DNA of 64,000 bases, from assembly GCA_026075535.2 (NCBI GenBank), contig AP026550.1:7130001-7194000 (forward strand). Reading direction: 5' to 3'. The DNA is from Tricholoma matsutake (taxonomy: Eukaryota; Basidiomycota; Agaricomycetes; Agaricales; Tricholomataceae). Shown here one piece after another: positions 11,091 through 22,482 of the stretch. How positions within the stretch are numbered: position 1 is the first letter of the stretch; the number at the start of each line of letters is the position of its first letter. Made by a program: the position numbers and the translations under genes. The notes below the pieces were generated by a model. That model worked only from the letters and a program-made list of their open reading frames with translations, made no database searches and had not been told where the DNA came from.

Positions 11091-11775
11091 TGTTAAGGGC
11101 AAAGCCTCAACCACTTGATCTAGTCGATGTCGTTCGATGAGGTGCTTCCTCGACGAGTCGTTCGGCACTAGTCTTACTCGGGGCGTCCAACATAAGATAG
11201 GTAGTGCACTCTAGCAGGGCTTCTGCATAGAGTCGTTCAGGTTCATGCACTAAGGGGCTTCCTTAGTGGTTTCGAGTAAGTTTGCGAGTTGCAAGTTAAG
11301 GCTGTTAATTGCCTAGATCTAAACTAAGGACATCCCTACTACGAGTTGCAGTACTTATACTACAAGGGAGGTCCTTATCGTCCAATCGGAAAGATAGATG
11401 CGTATCAAGTAAGAATAGAAACAATAGGCCTCATGCCTTGCATGAGGCGTCCGATGTCATGGAGTGCTGCGGCGCAGCATGTCAGGAAACAATAAGAGAT
11501 AAGCCTCATGCCTAGCATGAGGCGTCCGATGTCACGGACCTCATGTCAGGGGGCTGTTGTATCACAGCGTGTGTGGGAGTGGGTTTGGGTGCATGGAGTC
11601 ACCATGCGTCAAGGGTGCCTTCCATGGGAAGGGGATCGAATGCATGCAGTCGGCATGCGTCGTGTGTGTGTCTGATGTCAAGGACATGCCCTAGGCATGA
11701 ATCAAGGGGTGCCTCCTGTCTGGAGGGGATCGTCGGGTGCATCGGGTTCCATGAGTTACAAGGAAAATTGTAACA
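11091..11775 (-). repeat. Gypsy element 1, 3' LTR
   Basis: It starts TGTTAAGGGC and ends ATTGTAACA. It is ~30 bp longer than its partner because the hairpin segment around CCTCATGCC is duplicated (11429-11447 and 11504-11522). Confidence 0.9.
11429..11522. promoter_or_regulatory. LTR twin-hairpin module (gypsy 1)
   Basis: CCTCATGCCTTGCATGAGG (11429-11447) forms an 8-bp stem with a 3-base loop, and TGCTGCGGCGCAGCA (11465-11479) a 6-bp stem. The first hairpin recurs at 11504-11522. The same pair occurs in the LTRs of gypsy element 2, so it is probably functional LTR structure. Confidence 0.6.
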
Positions 11776-12041
11776 TTACCCCCTCGCTATGGTCAAAAGT
11801 TCCACACTTTGACCTAAATCTTCGTCTCCTCTTTGTGGTCTGATCGAGCATGGTCTGGATATGTGGGTAGGTCGGGGTCGAGGGGTACAATGGAGGAATA
11901 ATTCATGTCTGAACTCGGACCATGATTGGGTTCTTCTGGTTCGCGCTGCCCTAGGTAGCAGTGTCAAAGAGTCGGTGGTGTCATTGGAAGGGGAGGGGTC
12001 TTGTAGGATTGTGCAGTGTCAAGGGAAATTGTCGTAGTTTT

Positions 12042-12306
12042 ACATCTTCTGCGGATGATCGGTAGTTTAACGTCTTTGCAGATGATTGGTAGTTTAATGT
12101 CTTTGCAGATGATTGGTAGTTTAACGTCTTTGCGGACAATCGGTAGTTTAACGTCTTTGCAGATGATCGCTAGTTTAATGTCTTTGCGGATGGTCGGTAG
12201 TTTAACGTCTTTGCAGACAATCGCTAGTTTAACGTCTTTGCGGACGATCAGTAGTTTAACGTCTTTGCGGACAATTGCTAGTTTAACATCTTTGTGGACG
12301 ATCAGT
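12042..12306 (-). repeat. 27-bp minisatellite, ~10 copies
   Basis: The unit is roughly ACGTCTTTGCGGACGATCGG followed by TAGTTTA. Ten copies vary at a few positions. On the minus strand it reads as a 9-residue repeat of the type KDVKLPIIR. It lies between the extra ORF and the 3' LTR of gypsy 1. The equivalent place in gypsy 2 lacks it. Confidence 0.9.
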
Positions 12307-12312
12307 TCGCAC

Positions 12313-12791
12313 CTAGTTGTGCTCAGTGGTCTGGGGTGTCGGTGTATGGGGGTGTTGGCTGGAACGCAGCAATGTCCCCAGTTCTCCATGTTGTCCGAAT
12401 AAGAGCTGCCTTGCCAGCTCGAATCCGCTTTCTTTGTCGTAGTGGGTGTTCCACTGAAGGTCATTCCACAGTAGTGGGCTAATCCCCGCTAGTGGTCTCC
12501 TGCCTGGGGTCAGACCATTGCGGTCGACAACAAATTGCTCGGGGAGATAGTCTCCGCCGCCTAACTCTTCTTCGAAGCACCACTCCTCAAATTGTGCTTT
12601 TACCCAGGTCAAATCCATTTTTGTGCTCCTTCATGCATAGAGGCAGCATGTTGGGCAAGTCGAGGATACTCTCTTTATCCAGTCGTCTCTGTTTATCCAG
12701 AATGTGATTCCGTGCAGGCATTCCCAAGAGGGTTGCCCCGGCAGTCTGTTCGTTCTTGGTGACTGGTCAATGACTCGTCGTCCAGTCACCA
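12313..12791 (-). pseudogene. Accessory ORF of gypsy element 1 (conserved with gypsy 2)
   Basis: Downstream of the chromodomain, this frame reads WRRVIDQSPRTNRLPG, then CLHGITFWINRDDWI, then CPTCCLYA, one TGA, then WVKAQFEEWCFEEEL, GLTPGRRPLAGISPLLW and DLQWNTHYDKESGF, ending after HGELGTLL. Gypsy element 2 encodes a clearly homologous protein at 40501-40990, though the two elements differ widely elsewhere. A C-x-H plus CPxCC arrangement suggests metal binding. No known family comes to mind. No clear in-frame ATG precedes it, so it may be expressed by splicing or readthrough. Confidence 0.7.
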
Positions 12792-12947
12792 TGTTCTTCT
12801 CATATTCATTCTTTATCGAAAGGGGGTGGGGGTGGGAGTGAACGTGAAGGGCGTCAACGTTCAGTGGGTTAATCGTTGTCTAGGGGGTATCAGGGGTGTC
12901 GTTTGGCTGGGGTTTGGTTCAGATAGTGGGGGTTTCTTGGGTTCTCG

Positions 12948-15900
12948 TCAGAGGTGGTACCTCTTCTTATATGCCGTCAGGATCTCGGGGGCATTCTTCA
13001 GGTTCGATTCGGGTTCCCATGTGTTTTCAGATGTTGGGTAGTCAACCCATTTCACGAGGTAACGGTGTGTCTTGCCGTGCTTCTTGTGTGTGATGATCGC
13101 TTCCACCTCGTATTCATTCTCTCCTTCCACGAGGTTGGGTGGTGGAGTCAGGAAGTTTCGCCCATGAGTGTCATTCTCATGGTATCATGTGAGTAAAGCC
13201 GCATGGAATACCGGGTGGATCTTCCATCCTGGTGGCAGTTTCAATCGGTATGTTGTTCTCGACAAGGCATCTTCAATCATGAAGGGCCCTTCTCGTTTTG
13301 GTGCCAGTTTTCTCGTTGGGTAGCCAATCTTCAGGTTCTTGGAGTCAAGCCATACTTGTTCTCCAACCTTGAACAGTTTGTATCGCCCTTTTGTTTGGGC
13401 AGCCATAGCCTGTCTGGCTAGTTTGTGTGCAGCAAGAGCTTCCCTTCTCGCAGAGAGAAGTTCTTGGATTCTCTGTTCGGCGGCTGGCACATTTGTCTTT
13501 TCGTAAGGGGTGGGGATAGCACATGGCTGATATCCCATCATCAAGTAAAACAGCAAATGTTTTACTGTGGAGTGCATCTTCTGGTTATGCGCGATTCTGC
13601 TGTTGGGAGATAACACTCCCAATCTTCAGGTTTGTTCAAACAGAACATGTGGAGGTAAACCTCTAGCTCTTGGTTTACTCGCTCCATTTCTCTGTCGGTC
13701 TGGGGGTGATAGGTGGTGCTCATGGATAGCTTGATTCTGAGCAGTCGTCCGAGTTCTCAGAAGAGTTTGGATGTGAATTGAGGGTCTCTGTCTGAGATGA
13801 TTCTTCCAGGGAGTCCAAATCTGGTGTACACATGGCGCAGGTAAAGGTCTGCAGCACCAAGTGCATTGATCGTCTTCGTGCAAGGGATAAAAATTACCCC
13901 CTTCATAAGACCATGGTCTACCATGACCATGATTGAGTCGAATCCATTTATCATGGGCAAGTCCGTGATAAAATCTGTTGTTACCAGCTCGAATGGTCTG
14001 CTGGCATCGGATGATATCGGTGTCGGTGGTGGGGTCATCGGGTGTGTATTCACTTTCATTTGCTGGCACTTTGTGCAGCCTTCGACGTACTTTTTGATGA
14101 AGTTGGCCATTCCTGGCCACCATTAGTCTCGTCGGATCAGTTCGATCATCTGCCATTGTCCAGGGTGTCCTGTCGTGATGCTATCATGGTATTTTTGTAT
14201 GATTGCTTGGTGGAGGGTTTCGTCCTGTGGCACGTAGCATCTGTCTTTGAAAAAGAGCAGGCCATCTTTGAATTTCCAGTCCTCCAATGCAGACTTGATT
14301 GGGGGAGTTCCGTTGTTTTTCAGGGCTCGTAAAGTGTCATTTACGAGGTCGTCCTTCATTATTGCTGAGACCAGGGCTCCCTGGAGCTCAGTGTCAATCG
14401 TTTTGACGAACAGTTTGTCAGCGAGGATGGTCTTGTCCTCATTATCGGTGTCTTCTTTGGCTATGTGATCTGCTCTCCTTGATAGGGCATCAGATTGTAC
14501 CATCTGTGATCCCGGTACGTGTTGTAGCTTCAGGTTGAATTGTGACAGGTAGATGGCCCATCTAGCCTGTCGTCGGTTTAGTTTCTGTGGCTGACGGAAG
14601 TATGTCAGGTTCTTGTGATCGGATAATACTGTCACAGGGAACGGCGTCCCCTGTAGGTAGTGTCTCCATGTTTCTAGCGCTTGGATCACTCCCAATAGTT
14701 CTCGGTCATATATCTCATAATTTCTTTCCGCTTCGTTGAAAGAATGTGAGATGTATCTGCATGGGTGCCAGTCTCCGTTGGCATCCTGTTGTCTGAGTAC
14801 TGCACCTGTCGCGAATTTTGAGGCATCAGATTCTACCACAAATGGTTTGGTTGTGTCTGGCATCAGCAGTACTGGGGTTTCATTGAATTTCCTTTTTAGC
14901 ACATCGAACGACTGCTGGCAGTTGTTTGTCCATTCAAATTTCTGGTTCTTCTTCATCAAGTCATTCAGCGGTCTGGCCAGATCCGCAAAGTGTCCGATGA
15001 ATCATCGATAGAAGTTTCCGAATCCTAGGAAGGATCTTACATCCTTCACTGTCCTTGGCGTGGGCCAGTCCTTGATCCCAGCCAGTTTCGTGTTGTCCAT
15101 TGCAAGTTCATTGGGTCTGACGATCATGCCCAAGAACTCGACTTCCTGTACATTGAATTTGCACTTCTCTATTTTCAGGTAGAGATCGCATTGTCATAGT
15201 CGTTTGAGGACCCTTTCGGTCCTTATCCGGTGTTCCTCTTCCGTCTTCGAGAAGATCAGGATGTCATCCATATAGATGACGAGCCATCCTTCATCTAGCA
15301 TATCTCGGAAGAGATCGTTCATCATGGCCTGGAATGTTGCCGGTGAGTTGCACAGCCCAAAGAACATCACCATTGGCTTGAATAGCCCTCGGTTAGTCTT
15401 GAATACTGCCTTCCACTCGTCTCCTTTCTTTATCCATATGTTATGATATCCCCATCGAATATCAAGTTTCATGAAAAATCTTGCTCCCTTCAGCTTGTCC
15501 AAGAGGTCTCCGATCAGTGGCAGGGGGTAGTTGTTCCGGATCGTTCCTTTGTTCAGATAGCGATAGTCTTGGCAAGGTCATAGAGCGTTGGAGTCCTTCT
15601 TTGACACGAAGAAGAATGGGGATGCCATGGGTGATTTCGACGGTCGGATGTATCCTTTCTCCAGGTTTTCATCTAGAAACTCATTGAGTTTCTCTTGTTC
15701 TTTCGGCGTCAATGGGTAGACTTTGCAATCCTTTGGTACAAAGCCTTCCTTCAGGTCGATCACGTGATCCCACGGTCTTGATTCTGGGAATCGTTCTGAT
15801 GTGGCTTTCTCGAATACCTGTCTGTACTTCTGGTATTCTGGTGGCAGTAAATTGTCTAGGGTCCGTTGGCTAGTCTCCTTTCCCTCCTCTTGCTCGTGCG

Positions 15901-17383
15901 CTAGTCGTTGGGATATGGATGTCTTTGCTCTGATCCATATGTCCAAGTTGAGTAAGTACCGTGGGGAGCCCTTGCCTTTCGTGAGCCTGTTGATCGTGTT
16001 CATTTTTCAGATGTATCTGTGTGTCGGCTCTCGATGTTCCTCTGTCAGGGGCAGTTCTATGTCTGGTCCGAATAGGCCAATGACCAGTTCGCCTTGCACG
16101 TATGCGATCAACACCGAGTCATCCTCGATTGTGTCTCGTTCGGGGGTCTGGTCCGTCATCCATATGTCCATGCCTGTGTCTGCCAGTAGTTCTTTGTCGG
16201 GTACCTCTTTGACCTTTACCCGAGGGGGGGTCTCCCTGGGCATAGGTGTTTCAGCGTTGATGGTACCATGATCTGGAGTCCCATGATCGTGGGTCGGGGT
16301 AGTCTGTTGTCGAGGGTAGTTTATCCTGTTTCATAGTGTCGTTTTCACATTCCTTTTGCCGGTGCTTCCCTCCCCTGTGGAGGTTAGCAATTCCTTCATC
16401 CTTTGCACAATTTGTTGTGCCCTGTTGCATTCTTTGTTTTTGCCCTTTTCCAGTTGTTTCTTCTTCTGGTTTTCTTGGGTTTTGGTGACAGCACGTCATG
16501 CTGCTTCAAGGCCTCTGGCTTGTTTAGGGGTGTTGCTGCTCCTGGTCTTTGCGACAGCTATCTGGACAGAATTTAGTTCTTTTGCTTTCCTCTCTGAAAG
16601 CCTTTCTTTTGTTTTTGCCACGGCCAATCGGGCTCAGGCAAGGCTCCTCCCTTTTTCTTTGGCGAGCCTTTCTCTCGTCTTTGCCACAGCTAGTCGTGCT
16701 CAGGCAAGGTTTCTCTCCTTCTCTTCGGAGAGTCTTTTTCTTGTTTTTGCCACAGCCAATCTGGCTCGGGCAAGGCTCTTCTCTTTCTCTTCGGAGAGCC
16801 TCTGTCTTGTCTTGGCTACGATGTGTCGAATTCGTGCCATCTTGTCATCGGGTGCCTCCCTTTGGGCGTTAATTTTCGGAAGGTTCAAGGTATTCGGGAG
16901 GGCCCGTTCGGCTCTTCTTGTCTTTTCCAGGATCCGCTGGATTTGAGCCTGTCGTTCTTCATCTCGGAACTCAAAGGTTCCCTTCTTCCAATCGATGATC
17001 GGGTTTATCTCCCGCAGCCATGGCAGGCCCAGGATTACCGATTCTTTGCCTAGTCCGGCGACTAGGTATTCTATCGGGTAGCTCCTTCCGTTGATGTGGA
17101 GTCTTCCTTTCACGCATCTGGTGATTGTTCCCTGCTTGTTCAGGGTCCCGTCTACGTTTGTGGCCTGGATGGTGCGGCCTAAGGGATATGTTCTGATCCC
17201 TTCTCGTTCGACGAAGTTTGAGTCAATAAAGACTCCTCCTGCTCCAGAGTCAAGGAGCGCGTTCATTGCGACATCTTTCCTGTTGTCTGACTCAGCTACC
17301 TGAATAGACAGGCGCATAGATTGTCTATTCATGGTAGCTAAGAGTACAGACCCTAGGGAGACTACAGCGGTGACTGGCGTCAT
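12948..17383 (-). pseudogene. pol: Gypsy element 1 pol (protease, RT, RNase H, integrase, chromodomain), broken
   Basis: Order along the minus strand: aspartic protease with ALLDSGAGGVFIDSNF (16700-17383); RT in pieces at 15578-16003 and 15194-15502 with the catalytic YMDDILIF; RNase H at 14123-14959 with a DASKFATGAVLRQQ motif and HVPGSQMVQSDALSRR; integrase at about 13626-14122 with CTKCQQMK and SDRDPQFTS; then the GPFMIEDALSR region and a chromodomain (YLVKWVDYPTSENTWEP, 12948-13130), which in this clade targets insertion to methylated-histone chromatin. Stops at 16007, 15578, 15194, 15002, 13757 and 13185 are all TGA, several replacing an expected Arg. The stop at 14123 is TAA. A one-base loss near 13600 shifts the frame. 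The element cannot make an intact polyprotein. Confidence 0.9.
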
Positions 17384-17397
17384 ATCAGGCCGCTGTT

Positions 17398-18294
17398 CTA
17401 AAAACCTGATTCCTCCATGAGGTTGAGGGCTCGTTCCTTTTCTTCTTTGTCTAGTTCATCCAGCATCATGCAGATTTTCTGGTAGGTGTCCACCCCAGTC
17501 TTCTTCTGGGTGAAGCAGTTTCGGTAGGGAGGAGGTGCTGACCCCGTCTGAGTGGGGTTCTTTCCATCCCTGTGGTCGGATGATCAGTGTCCCAGTTGGT
17601 GGCAGATGAAACACAATCCCTTTTGGAGGTGTTCCACGTGTTCTTGGTTCATCAGTCGGTTGATGTCGAGAGAGGGCTGTCCTTTCTTCGTCATTTCTTT
17701 TGTCATCTGGTTTTGCCTGGTCTTCCCCAGGATTGCCATGGCCTGTTTCCATTGGCCTTCGTATTTTGAGGCTGCTTTTATCCAGCCCTCGAGAGTGTTG
17801 GGTATTGTTTCCATTGTGTGTACCCTCTTCAGTAATTCGGGATGCAGTCTGTCCATGAAGTACTCGATCATGGCTGCATCTTCGGTGATTCCCGTCCTGT
17901 CTTTCAGGATGCAGAAGTTCGCCACATATTCTTCGAGGTTCCCTGAACCTTGTTTGAGATTCTTAATCTCTGTCTTTGCCGTTCCGGCGTCGTCGATGGG
18001 TGAGAAGGCCTCTAGGACCTTCTGTCGGAAGTCTGCATATTCACCTAGTCCCTCGGATTGGTGCTGGTTGACAAATGCCTGTGCCCAGGCAGCTGCTGTC
18101 CCTCCATTCATGAAGGACAGTGTGAAGATGATCTTCTTGTCATTCGTGTCGTAGACCTGGTCGTTGATTCGCAAGTACAGGTCTATCTCCTGCAGGAACT
18201 TGGCAGTCTTGGTCCGCTCTCCTGAGAAGTCTGTGGGTGATCGGATTCGAATGTCCTTTACAGACATTGTTGGTGCAGTTGCGGGTTCAGGCAT
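17398..18294 (-). pseudogene. gag: Gypsy element 1 Gag, interrupted
   Basis: It starts MPEPATAPTMSVKDIRI and contains the retrotransposon Gag core (IIFTLSFMNGGTAAAWAQAF, LKQGSGNLEEYVANF, DRLHPELLKRV). The zinc-knuckle start CFICHQLGH is followed by TGA at 17584-17586 where gypsy 2 has CHQPGHR. The frame then continues to a TAG at 17398. Gag would form the particle. It is in a different frame from the protease that follows, so separate initiation or frameshifting was once needed. Confidence 0.88.
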
Positions 18295-18610
18295 CTCGTT
18301 ATAGAGGTTGTTGGTTTTGTCTGTTAAGAAGTGGGTGGATGTTTTGGGTGGGGGTGTGTGCGGTTGTTCAAAGTCTTTGTCGGTGAGGAAATCTCCTTGT
18401 TGTCTGTCGGTTGATCCGTAGAACCAACACTGTGCTGGGGTCGAGTAACAGACTAGTCTTCCATTGTATCGGTACCAAGATGAACCTGGCTGTGGTTCTG
18501 CTTCTCTCGGTGGTCGGTCTGGGGTTTGTCTAGACCCGGGTCGCTGTGGTGTGTATCGAGACGTATTGCCTACACCTAGGTAGGTGGGCTAGCAGATAGT
18601 TTAGATCTTA

Positions 18611-19265
18611 TGTTAAGGGTGAAGCCTCAACCACTTGATCTAGTCGATGTCATTCGACGAGGTGCTTCCTCGACGAGTCGTTCGGCACTAGTCTTACTCG
18701 GGGTGTCCAATGTAAGATAGGTAGTGCACTCTAGCAGGGCTTCTGCATAGAGTCATTCAGGTTCACGCACTAAGGGGCTTTCTTAGTGGTTTCGAGTAAG
18801 TTTGCGAGTTGCAAGTTAAGGCTGTTAATTGCCTAGATCTAAACTAAGGACATCCCTACTATGAGTTGCAGTACTTATACTACGAGGGAGGTCCTTATCA
18901 TCCAATCAGAAAGATAGATGTGTATCAAGTAAGAATAGAAACAATAGGCCTCATGCCTTGCATGAGGCGTCCGATGTCACGGAGTGCTGCAGTGCAGCAT
19001 GTCAATCGTGAGAGTCCGATGTCATGGACCTCATGTCAGGGGGCTGTCATATCACAGCATGTGTGGGAGTGGGTTTGGGTGCATGGAGTCACCATGCATC
19101 AAGAGTGCCTTCCACGGGAAGGGGATCGAATGCATGCAGTCGGCATGCGTCATGTGTGTGTCTGATGTCAAGGACATGCCCTAGGCATGAATCAAGGGGT
19201 GCCTCCTGTCTGGAGGGGATCATCAGGTGCATTGGGTTCCATGAGTTACAAGGAAAATTGTAACA
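18611..19265 (-). repeat. Gypsy element 1, 5' LTR
   Basis: TGTTAAGGGT..TTGTAACA, highly similar to 11091-11775. It is the promoter LTR for the minus-strand genes. One CCTCATGCC hairpin is at 18949-18967. Differences between the two LTRs include many C/T and G/A changes. Confidence 0.9.
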
Positions 19266-19270
19266 GGAAT

Positions 19271-21010
19271 GGCTGGGAAAACAATTGAAGAGTCTGTGGC
19301 AGCATGGAGAGCGGCTCAAGACAAAGGGAAGAAGGTCAGTAATTTGTCCAACCTTAATCCAAGGGTCCCAATTACTGTGAAAGACGTTAATGGACATGCC
19401 TTCACTGTTATGGTGGATTCTGACTCTGCAAAACCCCAACCCAACATTTATACTCCATTCACTGGACTCGCTAGTGATCCACTTCCCACAGCTTTGATCA
19501 AGGAGGTGGAATATGAGGGTTGGCTTGTCATTGAGGAGGAGTTAACCACAACTGTTGACTGGACCAACAACACCTTAACCCCTGGAGAAGAGGCATTCAC
19601 TATCGAACAACTTAATCAAACTCAATGCTCCCAAGTTTTGCTCACCAATTTCCCTTTTATAATTGATACAGGCACAACAGTCCACATCTCACCAGACAAG
19701 GCTGACTTCCTTACCCTTCAACCAATCTCGCCCTGCCTTGTGAAAGGTGTTGGGGGATCCTCCATTATTGTGATTGGAGTCGGTGACATAAAACTGTGCA
19801 TTGCTCAGGGCACATCAATCATATTACATAATGTGCTTTACATCCCAAATGTGGCAGTCCGACTTATCTCAGTTGGTTCCCTCACCGACAACTCGAATGC
19901 TGTGGCTCATTTCGATAATTCCTCATGCTGGGTCATGGATAAATCTATGGGAGCACTTATTGCCCATAGAACTCTACTTCCCAATAAGAAACTATATTCA
20001 CTCAATCTGTACTCAGCCGCCGCTGACCATGCATTCACTGTCCACAAGTCCCCCAATCTGGAAACCTGGCACCACCATCTTGGCCATGCAAATTATCAAT
20101 CCCTTTGGGATATGGCCAAAAAGGGCACACTCACAGGTGCGCCCATTGTCTCCACATCTAGACCAACCAAATGTGAATCTTGTGTCCTTGGCAAACAGAC
20201 AAAGATGCCAGTTCCAAAGAAGTGTGAGGAGGGGATTGGTCATAAGGCAACACGGAAGTTGGAAAAAGTTTGGGTGAATTTATCAGGTCCACATGTGGTC
20301 AAATCTCATACTGGAAATTCTTATGTTATGGATATTATACATCTTTTCCATGGTCAATACCACTTCATAACAAAGATGACATGTTTCCCAAACTGAAAGC
20401 TTGGGAATTAGCCTGGGAAAATGAAACAGGACTTAAAGTCGAAATCTACATCACAGACAACGGTGAATTAAAGTCTCACAAGATGGAAGCATGGCTTAAA
20501 ACACAGGGAACAGAACAACATTTTACAGCCCCATACACTTCAGCCCATATTGGGTGAGTCAAACACATACATTGTACCCTTATGGCTAAGGCCCACACTA
20601 TGCAAATTTATTTGGGTTTACCAACTAACCTTTGGGACAAATTTTATCTAACAGCTTCTCATTTACATGCCAAAACCACTACACAATCACTTCAAGGGTG
20701 CACACCTTGGGAACTCTGACATGGACACAAGCCTGACTATTCATATATGCATGAGATCAGTTGTCGCACCTTTGTTCTCATCCCAAAGAAGGATAACCCA
20801 AAGATTTTTGAATGATCTATCAAATGTGTGCTCATTGGATATGACCCAAAGGTCTTACCAATGCTATAATAGGGCCACAAGGAAAGTCCACAGTTCTTAT
20901 CACGTTCGTTTCCTTGAAAGCCACAATGGACATGTCCCACCCACCCCGCTACCATTGGACAATACCATTAATGAACCTATTTGGAATAAACCCACCTTCA
21001 TAGTGTTTTA
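19271..21010 (+). pseudogene. Copia gag-pol, 3' fragment (protease and integrase, broken)
   Basis: This continues the copia frame from 11090. MAGKTIEESVAAWRAAQDK is the post-knuckle linker; FIIDTGTTVHISPD (residues ~135-150) is the copia protease active site (DTG); WHHHLGHANYQSLWDMAKKG..CESCVLGK is the HHCC zinc finger of integrase. The frame stops at 20396 (TGA). Integrase core pieces follow in other frames, with VEIYITDNGELKSH and HFTAPYTSAHIG, and then IKCVLIGYDPK and YQCYNRATRKVHSSYHVRFL, typical of the copia integrase end. RT and RNase H are absent, so the element is cut off at about 21010. Confidence 0.88.
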
Positions 21011-21795
21011 AGGTTTGGTTCAGTCCAGTTTTTTGACCCCAAAGTGGGTTAACTGTGACCATAACCGGTCCAGACCACAACCCTAAGTGATGTAGACCGT
21101 AACCAAACTGATTGGGACTGGTCCCATTGGTTTGGTTACAGTCCAAAAAACCAGTTTTGACTGGTTTTCCCCCCATTTTTTCAAACTAACTAAATTTAAT
21201 TATGTATACAAAATAAAATAAATATATAAACACCCTGCGAGCAGTTGCTCACAGTGGTGCAGTGTAGCTACTTAGAGAATGAAAAAAAGAGAACAAAAAA
21301 GAAAAAGAAAAAAGAACAGCCCCACCATCTCACATTTGTAGTGAGGGTGGGGTCCTACTGCCGTTCATTCATTGTCCCACTGTTTGTCCTCCCTGCTGTT
21401 TGTCATTCCCCACCATTCATCATCCTCACTGTTTGTTGTCTGTTGTTCATTGGCCTGGTACCCCCTGTTTGTCGTTCCCTGCCATGTGTCATCTGCGCCG
21501 TTCATCGTCGTCAGCACCTCCATATCCCCTTACGAGCAGTGGCTTGCAGGCAGGGTGGTGGTGCTGTGACATGGCAGCTGCAGCCATTGCCATAACAGTA
21601 CTCATTGCCACCCTGCAAGCAGAGGCTCACAGCGGTGGCAATAGTATGTCCAGCACATATTATACATGTCTGAGTCCTAAGAGAAATTGTGCAATGGAAA
21701 AGCAATGGAGACATGTCATCCTCTCGTCTCTTTGGCCCCTTCAAATGACATGCAAATAGGTTAGAATTAAGTGTAAGATAGTGCTTAACAGTCAG
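21011..21795. mobile_element. Probable remnant of a TIR-element relative
   Basis: It starts with TTTGGTTCAGTCCAGTTTTT and a mirrored GGTTTGGTTACAGTCC, then low-complexity DNA holding GAGCAGTTGCTC (21239-21250) and two weaker relatives near 21530 and 21613. The palindrome is shared with the two ~2-kb TIR elements. No terminal inverted repeat or target duplication could be fixed. Confidence 0.4.
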
Positions 21796-21985
21796 ATAGG
21801 TAAGCTACAATGTACCGAATAATACGGTCTATTGAACACATACAGTGTACCGAATGATATGGGTTCGGTGGACACCATCGAATGCTCTCATAGTATGTAT
21901 AACATGTACTAGTATCAAATGAATACACTTTTACAATTCTTGCTTGTGATACACTATGAAGAATGTTAATATACAGATCAGAGAC
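21796..21985 (+). repeat. KDZ element left terminal inverted repeat
   Basis: It pairs with 36919-37109 in reverse orientation with few mismatches, including GAATACACTTTTACAATTCT and ACACTATGAAGAATGTTAAT. A second inverted block (22066-22160) lies further in. Confidence 0.9.
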
Positions 21986-22391
21986 AGCATTGGACACGGT
22001 ACTTGGCAATGGCAACAGCAACGGCAACGGCATCGGCATAGATATATGGCATCAGCATCAGGCTAATGGATAGATGTGCATAGGAAACTGTATGGCCTAG
22101 CTATAGGCAATGATACTGATTTTCTATGTAGTGCAGACCTACCAAACGGGATCAGCTTGCCCACCTGATTGGTGTTGGTCAATGCCAGTACTTTACAGTC
22201 CCCCACCTGTCCTAGTGGAGTCTGAGTGGAGTCCAATTGAACTACACTAAGTCATGTAGAGTTCAATCCCCCATTGGAGTCCAACTGGAGTCCAACTGGA
22301 GTCCGAGTGCAACCAAATGATAAGTCAATTAGATATGAGCTCAAAGGACTTCGGACTTGGTAAATTACATAAAGTACCCACAAAATAAATT

Positions 22392-22482
22392 TGTGTACTG
22401 CAGGAATTGAACTCAAGACCTCACCATAAGGAATCACATGACAAACCAAACAAGTGTGATCAACCACTTGAGCCACAGGAGA
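22392..22482 (-). repeat. tRNA-like module, outward-facing, left end of TIR element 2
   Basis: Minus strand: TGGCTCAAGTGGTTGATC (A box) and GAGTTCAATTCCTGC (B box). It resembles the module at 10361-10445 in element 1. Confidence 0.6.

Larger units (their letters stand above)
11086..19270 (-). mobile_element. Ty3/gypsy chromovirus element 1, full-length but inactive, inserted in copia gag
   Basis: Two LTRs (11091-11775 and 18611-19265) flank an internal region on the minus strand encoding gag, protease, RT, RNase H, integrase and chromodomain. The 5-bp target duplication GGAAT at 11086-11090 and 19266-19270 fixes the insertion exactly. The coding region carries many stops and at least one frameshift. 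An extra ORF lies between chromodomain and 3' LTR. Confidence 0.92.
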
